Assembly (NCBI GenBank): GCA_016165875.1
Contig: JABBOT010000010.1
Span: 12,797,357-12,861,356, forward strand
DNA: 64,000 bases
From: Acanthopleura granulata
Taxonomy: Eukaryota > Mollusca > Polyplacophora > Chitonida > Chitonidae
Direction: 5' to 3'
Shown here: positions 32,268 through 44,510 of the stretch, one piece after another
How the letters are laid out: every line of letters starts with the position of its first letter
Position numbering within the stretch: the stretch's first letter is position 1
Program-made: the position numbers and the translations under genes
The notes under the pieces: model-generated
Databases searched by the model: none
Told to the model about the DNA's origin: nothing
Seen by the model: only the letters and a program-made list of their open reading frames with translations

Positions 32268-32530
32268 GGCGTCAAAACCGACATTGGTATAACAGCCATC
32301 AATCAAAATGGGCTTTCCGGGTCAGTAATCGCAAAAACCAGTTTCCAAAAAGGACAAACAATACCAACCACCAAAGGGCTAAGAAATTATACAAAATACA
32401 AACAATTAGGACGGATTCATGTAGAGAAGCAGTCAACAGTTTTCAGTGATGAGGAAAAGACGCAATGTATGTGGATATCAAATCCAAATCGTGTACCATT
32501 TCAATATACATGGCGGCGTTAAATAAATAA
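32268..32530. repeat. Dispersed repeat, copy 2
   Basis: Matches the copy at 20213 over about 210 bases ('gcgtcaaaaccgacattggt', 'aaaaaccagtttccaaa', 'gtcaacagttttcagtgatg'). This copy ends 'atggcggcgttaaataaata', an end much like the shared SINE tail, suggesting a SINE or LINE-mobilised sequence. Confidence 0.65.
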
Positions 32531-32611
32531 ATATTATCTCAGTTGCAACTGTTCATACATTGAAGGTGGCGATCATACTGATTACGATGAATGTACGGCC
32601 CCTGTGTGGAA

Positions 32612-33327
32612 TTAAAAACAATAATGATGCAAACTCCGTCCGTATTTACTAACAAGAGCGGTGCACTCGGTGTACAACGTGGAGGGAGGGCCTTTAATGT
32701 TATATCCTTGGCATGCTAGTTTTTGCAGTAACAACTTTTGACGTTGATTGAAATCATCACACAGTACACAGGATATAACGAATGGTTCAAAGCGAGATAT
32801 GTATACTCCATATGCAGGACTATTCTCTATATTGATATCCAAGTAGGGATAATTCACAATATTCAAATCGAAACTATGCCTCTTGTCGTATGTGCGTAAT
32901 AACTTGTGCATGTAGTCGTATTCACAGGAGAACAGGTATAGGCCTGGCAAAAGTGGGGCACCATTTTCCCCCTTGGAATACCTATGCACTGTTGATAAAT
33001 GGTTTCCAAAAATTTCACAGTCTACTTTTTCAGTGAGACGTTTTGCATTCTTAGAAACCCACATACAACTGACTTCTAAGTTTTTTGAAATTGCACAAAA
33101 TGACTACTTCTTGCAATGCCTTCACTAAATTTTGTGGTACAGCTTCTTGACCCCGCAATCCTTATATGAGGATTTACGCATTTTGGGAATCCAGTAGACT
33201 TGTGGTATATCGGTATGACTTGAAGGTACAGATATTCACCCTTTACAAAAGAAGTCTTGATGGTTTTCAAACAGTTCCTTCGGAGTTTCTTCAGGCCCAT
33301 ATTTTTTTCTTTATTCAAATGTTTCAA
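32612..33327 (-). pseudogene. Broken reverse-transcriptase gene of a retroelement, catalytic core deleted
   Basis: On the minus strand, 33327-33076 encodes 'GFPKCVNPHIRIAGSRSCTT' (the 'PK.HK.P...RFIA...CTTK' region of a family of invertebrate RT proteins). After a frame change, 33064-32612 encodes 'GAPLLPGLYLFSCEYDYM', then directly 'RHSFDLNIVNYPYLD' and 'SPAYGVYISRF', followed by 'CDDFNQRQKLLLQKLACQGY' and 'LVSKYG'. In that family an RYIDD-type catalytic block and a YLDI block stand between 'EYKYM' and 'DSFNFDIVN'; here they are missing, so an internal deletion removed the active site. The closest group I can suggest is a Penelope-like or related YLD-type RT; this family assignment is from memory and uncertain. 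Confidence 0.7.
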
Positions 33328-33701
33328 AACTTTCTACACATTACAGTTTTCTCAAACATACATTATTGGCAATTTCGAACCATTGACTTATGTTTGTTTA
33401 ATTAAAGTAAAATATCTTATTAACCATCAAAACACCTCAACGTACAGATATCAAAGCAAAAATGTAAGAGCTTTACAATTGCTAGCCAGACAGTAATAGT
33501 TTTCCTTCATTGTCTTGTTCAAAGCCCGTGTAAAAATCCTCGACCAACCCGTTAATAATTTTGTTTCTGATTTTCAGGAATTTACGTTATGCATATGTGT
33601 ACCAAAAATGTCAATAAGCTTGACACATTCACATTTTCCTGGGTATAAAATTGTGAAAATATACAGAAACTGAGACATTGTTTTGCAGAGCTTCAAAGAA
33701 T

Positions 33702-33709
33702 GGGAATTA
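33702..33709 (+). repeat. SINE target-site duplication, left copy
   Basis: GGGAATTA, repeated at 33857-33864. Confidence 0.65.
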
Positions 33710-33856
33710 ACCAGCGGATGGTCGTGGGTTTCCCTCGGACTTTGTCCTTTTCCTCCCACCATAATGCTGGCCGCCGTCATATAAGTGAAACATTCTTGAG
33801 TACGGCGTAACACATCAATGAAATAAATAAATAAATAAATAAAAAAAATAAATAAA
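33710..33856 (+). mobile_element. SINE (family 2), 5' truncated, with 8-bp target duplication
   Basis: Starts inside the body ('agcggatggtcgtgggtttc') and runs through 'ccataatgctggccgccgtc' and the shared tail to an AAAT repeat. The target duplication encloses the truncated form, so the truncation happened at insertion, as in LINE-driven reverse transcription. Confidence 0.85.
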
Positions 33857-33864
33857 GGGAATTA

Positions 33865-36800
33865 CAAATCTGTACAGTAAAGTGTCATAGATGTTCTGAT
33901 GCGAGCTCAGAAACCGGAAGTAATGGACTGTATTGCTCCGGATTTACAAAGCTTCCAGTGTATGCGACCAACTGTTGCGGCAGCAATCAGGAGTTTCTGC
34001 TGCTGTGTTTCTTATTTAAATTAGATTTATCTGTATTCATATTGTATGTGTTTGAATCTGGGAAAGCCGCGCCTTTAATACACAGCCAAAGCCATGCGGG
34101 CTGTTGATACATATGAACGAAACAAAGTATTACCTCCTCTATCAATGAACAGTTATAACAACGCCAAAAATGATGACGTTCTTCTCGTGAGGTTATCAGC
34201 TGAAAAAAGCTCTGTTCCAGCGTCTGAATGTACAAGTCCATAAAACATGCTTCCTTTGGGTATTTCATAAATTGTCTCATTTAATATTTACAGCATTTAA
34301 GTAAAATTTGGTGAATGTACAGAAACGGTGTGCATAAATTTGGGAAGCTGTTGTAATTTGTACAGCAGGGAATTTTGTGCTTCAGACTGTTTAAAACTTC
34401 ACTAACAATAATCCTTCACCAAATATTATATCAAATAAATATCAGTAAAGTCATGGGTGGTGCATGTATATTGTACCGACGCACAATTGACAGAATTTTT
34501 GAAATCACTAAGACTCAAATAAGCGGTAAAACTGAGATTAAAGGTTCCTTTACGTTCAGTGATTATACAGCACGGGTATGTATGGTGTAATGGAATTTTG
34601 CAGTTTAAAAATCCTAACGCTTCGAAGCCACGGCCTGGAGTACCAACACAATGTGCTAACGTAGGCGTTCATTGAAATCTTGATGAAGGAATGCAGCCGT
34701 ATGGAGAATCGAGAAATACCATGGCTACACGTTCATATTTCGCTGGACGATTTAAATCTTATCTTATCTTATCTTCCTAAACGTGAACGAGGAGAATTAA
34801 ACTCTCGCACACGGTATTAAAGTTGTCACAAACGTTGATTTGCGCATTCTTGTTTTTCAGTTTTGTAACTGTGCTAAGATGCGCATGAAATTCCTTTCTT
34901 ACTGAAACGTGTGCTAAGGACGGGTCACCCTGAAGCCATGGTAATCAGCGAAAACTAACTTGTTTTTAAATTTTTTTCTTTTATGATGTCAAGTTGTAAC
35001 TTTATTCACAAGCTGTACAATAAATCACTAAATGAAGCATGTGGGAAGTGCAAGAAAATTATAAATTACGTTTTTACGGAGTGACTAACATCCCATTTGA
35101 CACGTTTACCATCGAATTCCGCTAACGGTGTCCAATCTACAGACTCTAAATCATGGGCTCTAGTATAAATAACCATCATTTAGGATTTTCAAGTCGTTAA
35201 CGCTTTTTTAAAAGAAAAATCCCTTGAAGACGACGGTCTAACAAACCTTGGGGCTTGCACCATATTTTAGCGGGTTGTCGCATTTATCCGGTCTGCTCTT
35301 TATGGGTCACTTTGCAGAACATGTGACCTAATTAAATGGTTTGCAAGCCAGATGATATTGGAAGCTCCAAAATAGTTTAGCAGAGGAACAAAACAGGTCC
35401 AATGTTGCACCTTGGTATCCTGATCAAATCAAATTCTCAGAAGTCACGTAAAAGCAGTCTTTTCTTATAAACTTCACGGTAAATTTTATTCTGGTATGAC
35501 AATAGTCTCAGAAATATGTGCCTAAGATATGTGAGATTGTTGTCATATAGTTTCAAGTTTTCTTTTGTTTTTGGATGTTTTTTTTCTTTCTAAATTCCAA
35601 TACAGAAAATTTCAATTCAGCTTCATAAAAACATGGCAAATGAAGTTGTTTTCTTGCTTTTGAATACACATTTATTACCCTTTTGGTGACATAATTCGCC
35701 GGTTTAAACAATGACACTGTGTGCCTAACATGTCACAGAACATGTACTTTTAACCTGAACCATTACATGGATATACACCCGTAAACTGTGTACAAAATTA
35801 TTGTTAAAATAAACAAATAAATAAACAATAAATAAATAATGTATAAAAGTTAAAAACCTGATATCAAATATAAATCCACATATATAATGGTAATCTGAAT
35901 AAACAATGTAATGACAGTGCCTGGAAGAGAGTAGATTATGTCGCTATAGTGATCACTTTAAGTTTTCTGTTGTCTTTTCAGAACGTGTCATAAGTAACTA
36001 CTTCAAACTTCTAAACATATAATACAGTGTTATTTTCTTTATGTTATTTATGTAATGTCATTGTAGTGTACACACGTACATGAATTGTCCGATAGTGTCC
36101 ATGTACTAGACACACAAGAACTGACCGTGGTCACTAGGATGAAGTTACCAGACAAAACACAGAGCGCACTATGTACTGAACACTGGAATAATTTCAGAAT
36201 ATAACACAAATAACGAAGTTTTAGAATCATGCCAATGCATGGAAGGCTGTAATACAAGGAAATGAAGCGCATCGAAGGTAAAGTAAAGCATGACGTGTCG
36301 TCAAGAATTATGATGTGTCCTATGAAATTCATTTTTTATAAGTATATCGGCTTCGTTACACACGAGTGATAGCTAATTTCATGTTCTTCATCGAATCAGC
36401 TTCAGTTCTTCGAAACCACACAGGTCTTGGGGTGATTGCGTCCACTGCAGAGTGTGGCGCCATTTTGAATTGTTAGATCTGGAGGGAAAAGGACGCTACA
36501 ATCCGTGCATCTCGCTCTGTCAGAGAGTTGTAGAAAAGTTTACCACTTCCTGGGTACGTCGGTTAAAGTTGATTAGCTTTATATAATACAGTAGACATGA
36601 ACGGTTTTGATCATTTGAACAATTTAATGCCATTTCTTGTGAAATCGATGAAGTTTGACCTAGTGGGACAGGCACGGACTACTTTCGGCACATACATTAT
36701 GCAAATGAGTACCCTGGCGCGTGCTAACACCCACGCACGCCAGCCCGGGCATATTGATCCGCCATAAGCCCTTCCCGCCCATCATTCAGCGGCTCGCGCT

Positions 36801-39800
36801 AACATCAATGATGCTGCCCTCACAACATGTAGTCATGACGACAGACCGCAGAAAACTAACCATTAATTACTGACAGACACCTCTGGTTGCTGGTATCTGT
36901 GGCCACCACAGGGTGACATGCTAACCATTGCTGCAGAAATTACAGCCCTCCTCTTCTCAAGCACACCGTCCCAAACTGCCATCCGTCCATTTATAAACAA
37001 TTCGCAAATTTGCCAGTTTCAAAGCATCAGTGGTACTGTAGCAGTTAGTTTCGGCGCACTTGAAGTATAGACTGTGTGAAAAAAGCCTTTGATTTTCTTG
37101 GAAAATCAGATTCACAATTGCTTCCAGGAACCACACCTTGATCAATGGCGATTCCAGACGGGGTGTCACGATTCTACTCTGGAAAACGTTCCAGGAGCTT
37201 GTCCCGTACACAGCAGACGTACCTTACACCCCGGTAATATAGCTATAGTAAGATGTCGCATGTCAGCCCTGGGGCAAATGTCCGGCCCAACCAGTCACCG
37301 GAAGTCACACCTGTAACAAATAACAAATGCTGTTTAGAAGAGAACAGAGTGGAGGCAAAATGTGACATATTGTATACAACACATCAAGACAGCGAGGCCC
37401 ACACAATCTGACAATTAGACACAATGCACACGAACAAAATACCAGAAAATTGTCCGCTATGGCCGTCCTCGTAACAATTGTCAGACATACTAATGCGTTC
37501 GGAAGTGTTGAGGACACCACAATTCAAAAACACATTTTTCTGTCTTTGACTAAGATGTAGCTTTCCTGGCATGGCGGATTATCCAGCATTTCCAACCAAA
37601 ATAATTGGGAGCTACACATTTACAATCCCAGAAGTAAGTTCAGTACGGATTACTACGTGACAAACATTAACTCCTTTGACAAAAACCGAGCATTTCGCTT
37701 TTCACTTAGCCTTATACATCTAAATGTAATATTTTTCTACATAAACTTTCCTATGGTAAACTAACAAACCGCCTAAACTGAACGCACATAAATGTAGATA
37801 TTTTTTCCATAAATTAACAAGAAAAAATAAAAACATCGTATTTAATAAATACCGTTCATGTTCAATTAATTCTTAACAATGATCTATACACATAGTCATG
37901 ATTCCTGGGATTTTATATAAATACATAATTTCATGATACCTCTAAATGTGATTTATTTAATTTTTGCTAATTTTATCCCATTCTCAAAAATTTTCCACGT
38001 GTACGCTGTGCCCTGGGTAAACCCTCGACCTTTGGCAAGTTACTGACGAAGCGTCTAGATACATGGATTGTGTGTAACGGTACTCCATATTACCTGACGC
38101 AATAGCGGGGTCGCTCAGGGTTTGTCGACCTTGTGCTTTAATTTTACTTCATAAATTAAACGATTTAATTAAGTGGCGATTTTACAGATACATGCGCCAG
38201 TATTTTATGAGCATTTCCAATATGCTGTGAACTATATGTGTAAATATTAATGCATCACCAAGTCAGAAAAGAATGTCTGTCACGTGGTACCTTTTCAACA
38301 TAAGTGGTTTCAAATGTATTGTCATATGATCTACAAATAGCACACATTAAACTACTAAACTGTATGGGATTTTACGCTTTATGCATTTTATCTGACGATA
38401 ACAAGAATATAAGATATAACATTTTACAATTATTTATAATCTCGTATACAAGTGATAAATAATAAAACATTATGAACATTTATTTTTATCTTTCTATTCC
38501 TTTTGAGCGCCGAAGAAACAACGATATTCTGAGCTCGAAACAAATAAATAAAATATAACCAGCCTAAAATTTTGCGATCAACTCGTTAACACGAAGCATT
38601 TTCCAATACCTTGGAATTGCATACATTATACACAAGCATTTTTTGCGCTAAAAGCATTTTATTTCTGTCATACCCTGGGAAAACATACCAGGCAGAAAAT
38701 ATGGTGTCCTTGGAATACTTCCATTTCAAATCCGACTTATCCGTATAATAATACTGTAGTATAATTCCTCAATTTCTATTATCCAATCGGAAGCAAAAGT
38801 AACCCGTGATTTCGTGTGTGTGGTTTGAAATTTTATGCACTATACATAAACAACAATCTATAAAAGTATTTCAGATATTGACGAGTTAATGGTCGTTAAA
38901 ACGATAAATGGTTTAATCCGCGTTCACAAATACCGTTGTCTGTCATATTTAGAGTGCTTGCTCATGACGGAGGGTGTAGTGGTAGTTGTAATCTTATAGT
39001 TGTGTAACACATATAGAAATGTGCAGAACATGTCTTTCAAAACTCATTTTAGCGTCGCTTTTGGTAAGGTACCGAATCTAAATGTGTGTCATATATTGGC
39101 TACATTTATCCTAATTCCTCAGTTTCTACAATATTAATATTAATACATCTGAACCGTGAGTCCAAAACGATTGCGCTCGACGGATTATGGAACGGATAAG
39201 CGCCTATGAAAGCGTGGGGAATAATGCTGCTTTCTTACAAATCAACTACTAATGTAACATGGCGAAGATTATCTGAGTGCCGCATCCCTCTTTTATTTTC
39301 TTTTTATTAAAACACAGGGTTTTCATATCACTACGGAAACAAGTAATTGTATTCGTAAATGCTAGTGCTATAATTACATCATCTTGAAAATACTGTTGTT
39401 TGAGTTGGCATGACCATGTATACTTCAATGTATCAAAGCTCGGTTTAAGATACACAGCGCTTTTCGGAAATCTGTGTGTTAATACAATACCATATAAATG
39501 CGTTTCACTTGTAAAGTAATATCTTACGTGTTCTTTAAAATGAAACAAAATCCATTTAAAGGCAAATTTGAGCCTAAAGATAAGTCAGGTGACTGGACAT
39601 TGCCTGTATGCAAAGGTTACACAGGATTTGTACAAGTTGTCAAAAGTTTATTTGATACTAACATCGGTAAATAAAACAATTAAATACAATGACTGCCTGA
39701 TGTTGATGTGTGAAGAATGTGAAGAAATAATAGTATTCAATGAACACAAAACTTTGGTGTACATTTAACATTTAAGTGCAGTAGCAAGTCATTTGCCTGC

Positions 39801-40107
39801 TAACTGTCATGTAACCAATTATAGACAATACAGTTCTCAGAACAAAAGAGAATGAAACTTCAGTAAGATTTTTATATGATGCAAAATTGAAGAACTCTTC
39901 TCTTTGCATTGATGTGGCAAAGTCATAGCTAATATTCTTTAGGTGATTTGTATATATGTATGCATGTGTTGAAAGTATATATAATGTGCATCTGTTTTCC
40001 AGGTTCCATGGTCCTATATCATTATTATTCAAATCATTACTTTTAAACGAAAAAAAAAGCATCTCAGTCGTGCAATGAATATTTATATTAAAATATTGTA
40101 TTTGTGA
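33865..40107. other. 6.2-kb stretch without a recognisable gene
   Basis: AT-rich, short ORFs only. A minus-strand SINE scrap lies near 38000-38060 ('ctttggcaagttactgacga' on the + strand). A GC-richer island near 36660-36850 holds an ATGCAAAT octamer at about 36698-36705. (ATCTT)3 lies near 34757. Confidence 0.4.
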
Positions 40108-40205
40108 AGCGTCGGTTTCTCCCTGGCTCTGCCAGGTTTCCTCCCACTATTATGATGGTCGCCGTTTAATAAGTGAAATATAAGTAATATACCAATCAAA
40201 TGGAT
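40108..40205 (+). mobile_element. SINE (family 2) 3' fragment
   Basis: 'gtcggtttctccctggctct', 'tatgatggtcgccgttta', 'ataagtgaaatataagtaat' and 'accaatcaaatggataaatt': body end plus a tail with a small deletion. Confidence 0.75.
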
Positions 40206-40547
40206 AAATTAATGAAAAATGTACTGAATTGTACGCTAATAACAAGCATTTGAAACAGCCCATGTCAAATCTAAAGTGAATGAAAGGGAAAGAAAGCAAA
40301 TGTGGAACTTCTTTATAGAAACATGGAAAATCCAGTCGGTTTTTCTCCTTGGAAATTGTGCACAGCATAGTGGTACAGGTACAAGAGAGTTTATGCCGGC
40401 AGCCATTTTGAACTCAAATGACTTTATCTATGATTTGACAAGTCTTCATTTCAGAAACAAATTATCAAAACTGCAGCCACCTTCGTGACTGACCAACAAA
40501 GTGAAACCTTCCGAGTACAAACACTGCAGTCATCTTTGACCATCAAA

Positions 40548-40790
40548 TCTGACAACAAAACTGTGAACACTGCCCGTCATCAACACTGCGCAATATGAAG
40601 ACTTCGTGAATGATCATGACCTCTGCTCACAAAGCCATGAACGCTGCCCATCAGGAAACGTTCGGAGTATCAGCCCTGCGGTTCCCTTGGTGACTGACCA
40701 TCACCCCTGACAACAAAACTGTGAACACTGCCCGTCATCAACACTGCGCAGTATGTATCAACCAAATCAATCAATATCTGTATCAACCAA
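40548..40790. repeat. 158-bp direct repeat, two partial copies
   Basis: 'gacaacaaaactgtgaacac' followed by 'tgcccgtcatcaacactgcg' occurs at 40551 and again at 40709. It borders the 191-bp array and shares the '.tcatgaacac' and 'tatcaa.actgc' vocabulary with it. Confidence 0.75.
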
Positions 40791-40799
40791 TCTGTCATT

Positions 40800-41400
40800 C
40801 ATGAATACTTCTCAGTATCAAAACTGCAATCACCTTCATCATCGTATCTCATCATGAACACTTCTCATTATCAGAACTTCAATCGCCTTCATCATCCTAT
40901 CTCAGGAATACAGAGAATGAAAATGTATACAGTTGTATTGGTCGTTCTTTTTTGTGAACCCTGCTTATCATGAACACTTCCCATTATCAGAACTACAATC
41001 GCCTTCATGACTGATCATCATCTGTATCAACCAGACTGTCATTCATGAACACTTGTCAGTATCAAAACTGCAATCGCCTTCATCATCCTATCTCAGGAAT
41101 ACAGAGAATGAAAATGTATACAATTGTATTGGTCGTTCTTTTTTGTGAACCCTGCTTATCATGAACACTTCCCATTATCAGAACTACAATCGCCTTCATG
41201 ACTGATCATCATCTGTATCAACCAGACTGTCATTCATGAACACTTCTCAGTATCAAAACTGCAATCGCCTTCATCATCCTATCTCAGGAATACAGAGAAT
41301 GGAAATGTATACAGTTGTATTAGTCATTCTTTTTTGTGAACTCTGCTTATCATGAACACTTCCCATTATCAACACTGTAATCACCTGCACGACTGATCAT
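40800..41400. repeat. 191-bp tandem repeat, about three copies
   Basis: The marker 'cagagaatg' recurs at 40911, 41102 and 41293, an exact 191-base step. Units contain 'gtattggtcgttcttttttg' and 'aactacaatcgccttcatga'. Copies 1 and 2 are nearly identical. Confidence 0.92.
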
Positions 41401-41479
41401 CATCTGTGTCAATAATATTAATCGATTAAGACTGTCCTTCATAGAACTGGTAGCGTAATAGCACAGCCTGAAACTGATA

Positions 41480-41995
41480 GGACAACATTCCTGTCTTATA
41501 TCTGAAACTGGTGCTGCAATATTCCTGCCCTGTATCTGAAACTGGTTGTGTAATATTCTTGTCTTGTACCTGAAACTGGTTGTGTAATATTCTTGTCTTG
41601 TATCTGAAACTGGCTGTGTAATATTCTTGTCTTGTATTTGAAACTGGTGGTGTAATATTCTTGTCTTGTATTTGAAACTGGTGGTGTAATATTCTTGTCT
41701 TGGATTTGAAACTGGTGGTGTAATATTCCTGTCCTGTATCTGAAACTGGTTTTGTAATATTCCTAGTACTTGAAACTAATGGTGCAATATTTCTGTCCTG
41801 TCTCTGAAACAGGACAGGTGTAATGTTCCTGTCTGATATTTGAAACTGGTGGTGTAACAGTTTTATTACACAAAAGCAATAATTGTCTTGTATCTGAAAC
41901 TAGTGGCGTGCCCTCCTATATCTGAAACTGGTGGCGTGATAATCGAGAAATGTATCTGAAACTGGTGGTAAAATAATGCAGTCTTGTACTTAAAT
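41480..41995. repeat. 34-bp minisatellite, about a dozen copies
   Basis: The unit is like 'cttgtatctgaaactggtgg' plus 'tgtaatattcttgt'. The step between clean copies is 34 bases (41541, 41575, 41609). It decays toward the right end. Confidence 0.92.
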
Positions 41996-42095
41996 CTGGT
42001 TGCGTTAGCAGAGCCTAGTCATACTAGTGGCATAACCACGGAGCCAACGGCATTCCCGGAGGTTTATAGACTTCCATATATTTCTGGATGTATAC

Positions 42096-42737
42096 ATGGC
42101 CAAGGAATCGTCAACAATCAGATCTATGACATTCACCAAAGACAGTAAAGCTTATTCTTTATTACGATATATTTATTTGTCTTATGAAACGCAGTATTCA
42201 CGGAGGATAGTAAGCGGTGTATTCCAAACACAGCTCAAACAGCAATTGGCAAAAATAAATTCCCTCAGGCCACTTTCAAGAAGGCAAGAGAAGAAACTTA
42301 TGTATGTATATGTAGAAGACTGTGAAAGTCATTCTCTATTCGGATATTTTCAAACGCAGTATTTATGTGAACAGGAGAAAGAAACTCAAGTATTCATATT
42401 TATCATACGTTTGGCCAAATTGCAAATTTACGATCAATCGGTACACAGACAAAAATACGTGCTGGATAAACGTGCTAAATATACATGGGCATGCCTAACC
42501 CTCCGTCCACTTCCCAATATCCTGGCGCCTACAACGTCAAAACAAAAAAAAACAAAAAAACAACAACTGTCGAACACAACAATGGTGGCCTTAGCAGCGA
42601 CAGCAAAGTACATTACATCAAAAAAGCGGAATGGGCCACGCAGAGAGTGGGTGGAGGTTGTTAGTTTGGCTCCGGTCACATGCGAGATTTCTGTGAGAGT
42701 TTTCCCCAGAGACCGAATCGAGGCCCGTGGGAGGTAA
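42096..42737 (+). CDS. Unrecognised 213-codon ORF
   Basis: The longest ORF of the window outside the Ty3/gypsy element. It begins MAKESSTIRSMTFTKDSKAY, is rich in Lys, Gln, Tyr and Arg, and has no signal peptide, membrane span or domain that I know. Its first half contains an imperfect internal duplication ('SLLRYIYLSYETQYS' and 'SLFGYFQTQYLCEQE'), and a Lys/Gln run (KQKKTKKQQ) comes from an A-rich DNA stretch. A good donor (GGGAG|GTAAGG, 42733) lies just before the stop, so it could be an exon, but I found no partner exons. It directly follows the tandem arrays. It could be chance. Confidence 0.25.
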   Translation: MAKESSTIRSMTFTKDSKAYSLLRYIYLSYETQYSRRIVSGVFQTQLKQQLAKINSLRPLSRRQEKKLMYVYVEDCESHSLFGYFQTQYLCEQEKETQVFIFIIRLAKLQIYDQSVHRQKYVLDKRAKYTWACLTLRPLPNILAPTTSKQKKTKKQQLSNTTMVALAATAKYITSKKRNGPRREWVEVVSLAPVTCEISVRVFPRDRIEARGR

Positions 42738-42739
42738 GG

Positions 42740-43935
42740 CTGTAAGGGTTGTGGGTGTCGTAGGCGGGAAGGGCTATGCTCAATGCTATACCTCGACTAT
42801 AGATGTAAGGGTCTATACACCGCAGTTCGGGGCTTGTCCCTACAGCAAGCTGGAAAACGCTGAGAGCAGAGACCTACAAAATGCCCTCTCACTTAATGCC
42901 ATCCTCCTAAACACTCATCATTCTCACCTCAGTAACACTGTGATAAATGCTTCCACTACCCTCACTTTTGGCCTTCTCGCCCGATGGATGAACTATTTTG
43001 AGTCGCAACATTCATTGGGCAGCAACTGGAAGAGCACGAAGCGGGTGAAGACACGATTTTTATTCAGCATACAAGCAATGCTTTACGCAAGAATCTTCTA
43101 GAAAGCCCCAAAATTAGCCGCGTGCTTGGCTATAAAAAGGATAACACTTTTTCGTTGTCATTCATGATAGTGATTCTGCTAAATTCCTGTCGATTTATTG
43201 TCCACAGATCATCGCCCACGCTTAGGGAATGCAATTTTAATACGCCGACTCGAAAATGGCGTATACGGCCTACCGCAGCCGGATAGGCAAATATTGGTGT
43301 GTAATACAGACAGCTTAGTTTCCACCATTACACCTATATGTATATCATAGGATCAGCAGCTCGATAGTACCAATTGCACAGAGTAAAGAACTACGTTTGA
43401 AGAATTAAGCTAAACCTCATACAGGTACACACTAAAGCCAGTGGTAAAAGCTTAAAGCTGTATATGTGTACGAAACTTACTGTAAACACCGGCAATTTTT
43501 TTTCACTTTTCGCCACTTTGAAGCCCAGTTGTCTTGGTTGAGAAAAACCGTTTCATGTGCTTTTCATAAAAAATGCATATTGTACTCATTAATTTGTTCA
43601 CGACATTTATTAAACGCTTGGGCGTTTCCTTGCACTTTAATGCAACAGATGGCGAAGAAAATGAAAAGCCATGCAATTAATGGTGAAGATGGTATGTAGT
43701 CTATTGACAACTAACCCAACAAAACGATAGATGATAACTTCAAAGGGTTTTACTAATTAGATTGCTGGTCCAATTGGCCTACAAACTCCACCACTTGGGG
43801 AAACCTCCTGGCTTAAAAGCATCGGGTGGGCTGTGGAAAACTCGCCCGTTGTCAATAGTTTGGCAACGACATTATATACACGCATATAGTACTTGGTTTG
43901 TCAGGTTGCTTGCCAAAAACAATGATATACTCGCT
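42740..43935. other. No gene confirmed
   Basis: A 124-codon ORF (42727-43101) overlaps the end of the ORF above but has no recognisable content. The rest is ordinary AT-rich sequence. Confidence 0.3.
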
Positions 43936-43939
43936 GCCT

Positions 43940-44035
43940 CCGCACATAAGCATGACTGCCGTCGTATTACTCCAATCTTCATGAGCAAGGCGTAAAACGG
44001 GAATGAAATCAATCAATAAATGAATGAATGGAAGC
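43940..44035 (+). mobile_element. SINE 3' fragment, strongly diverged
   Basis: 'catgactgccgtcgtattac', 'cttcatgagcaaggcgtaaa' and an AAT-rich end match the shared SINE tail loosely. Confidence 0.5.
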
Positions 44036-44332
44036 ATTTTTTTTATCAATTTTGTGAATTTTTGTGAATTATAGATTCTCCTATATATAAATATATTTTC
44101 AACAGACCTTGTAGTATTCGATCAGCAAATGCCCGGAAGTTGGTGGGAGTAAATCTTATGTGTGGGGAATGTTAAAATAGAACCGATATTCTACACCAAT
44201 CAAGAAAATTGGGTGTTTTGTTTGCAGAAAAGATATGCAATACTTGCTATAAAATTCGGACATGTTAACGCATTAGATTATATTTAGATTCAGAAACCCC
44301 GCAAACAAGCTTGAAACATAAACCGACAGAAG

Positions 44333-44343
44333 TAAATATCGTC
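44333..44343 (+). repeat. SINE target-site duplication, left copy
   Basis: TAAATATCGTC, repeated at 44500-44510. Confidence 0.8.
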
Positions 44344-44499
44344 CTGGCTTCCTATCCGGCCGTACGTGGGAAGGTCTGCCAGCAACTTGCGGATGGACGT
44401 AGGTTTCCACCGGGCTCTGCCCGGTTTCCTACCACCAGAATGCTGGCCGCCATCGCATAAGTGAAATATTCTTGAGTACGGTGTAAAACACCAATCAAA
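44344..44499 (+). mobile_element. SINE (family 2), 5' truncated, with 11-bp target duplication
   Basis: Starts 'ctggcttcctatccggccgt' and runs through 'aacttgcggatggacgtagg', 'gggctctgcccggtttccta' and the well-kept tail 'aagtgaaatattcttgagta' to 'caccaatcaaat'. Low divergence from the family and a clean duplication suggest a younger insertion. Confidence 0.9.
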
Positions 44500-44510
44500 T
44501 AAATATCGTC

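Noticed and set aside
42727..43101. 124-codon ORF on the + strand
   Set aside because: No domain, overlaps the preceding ORF, and length is within chance.
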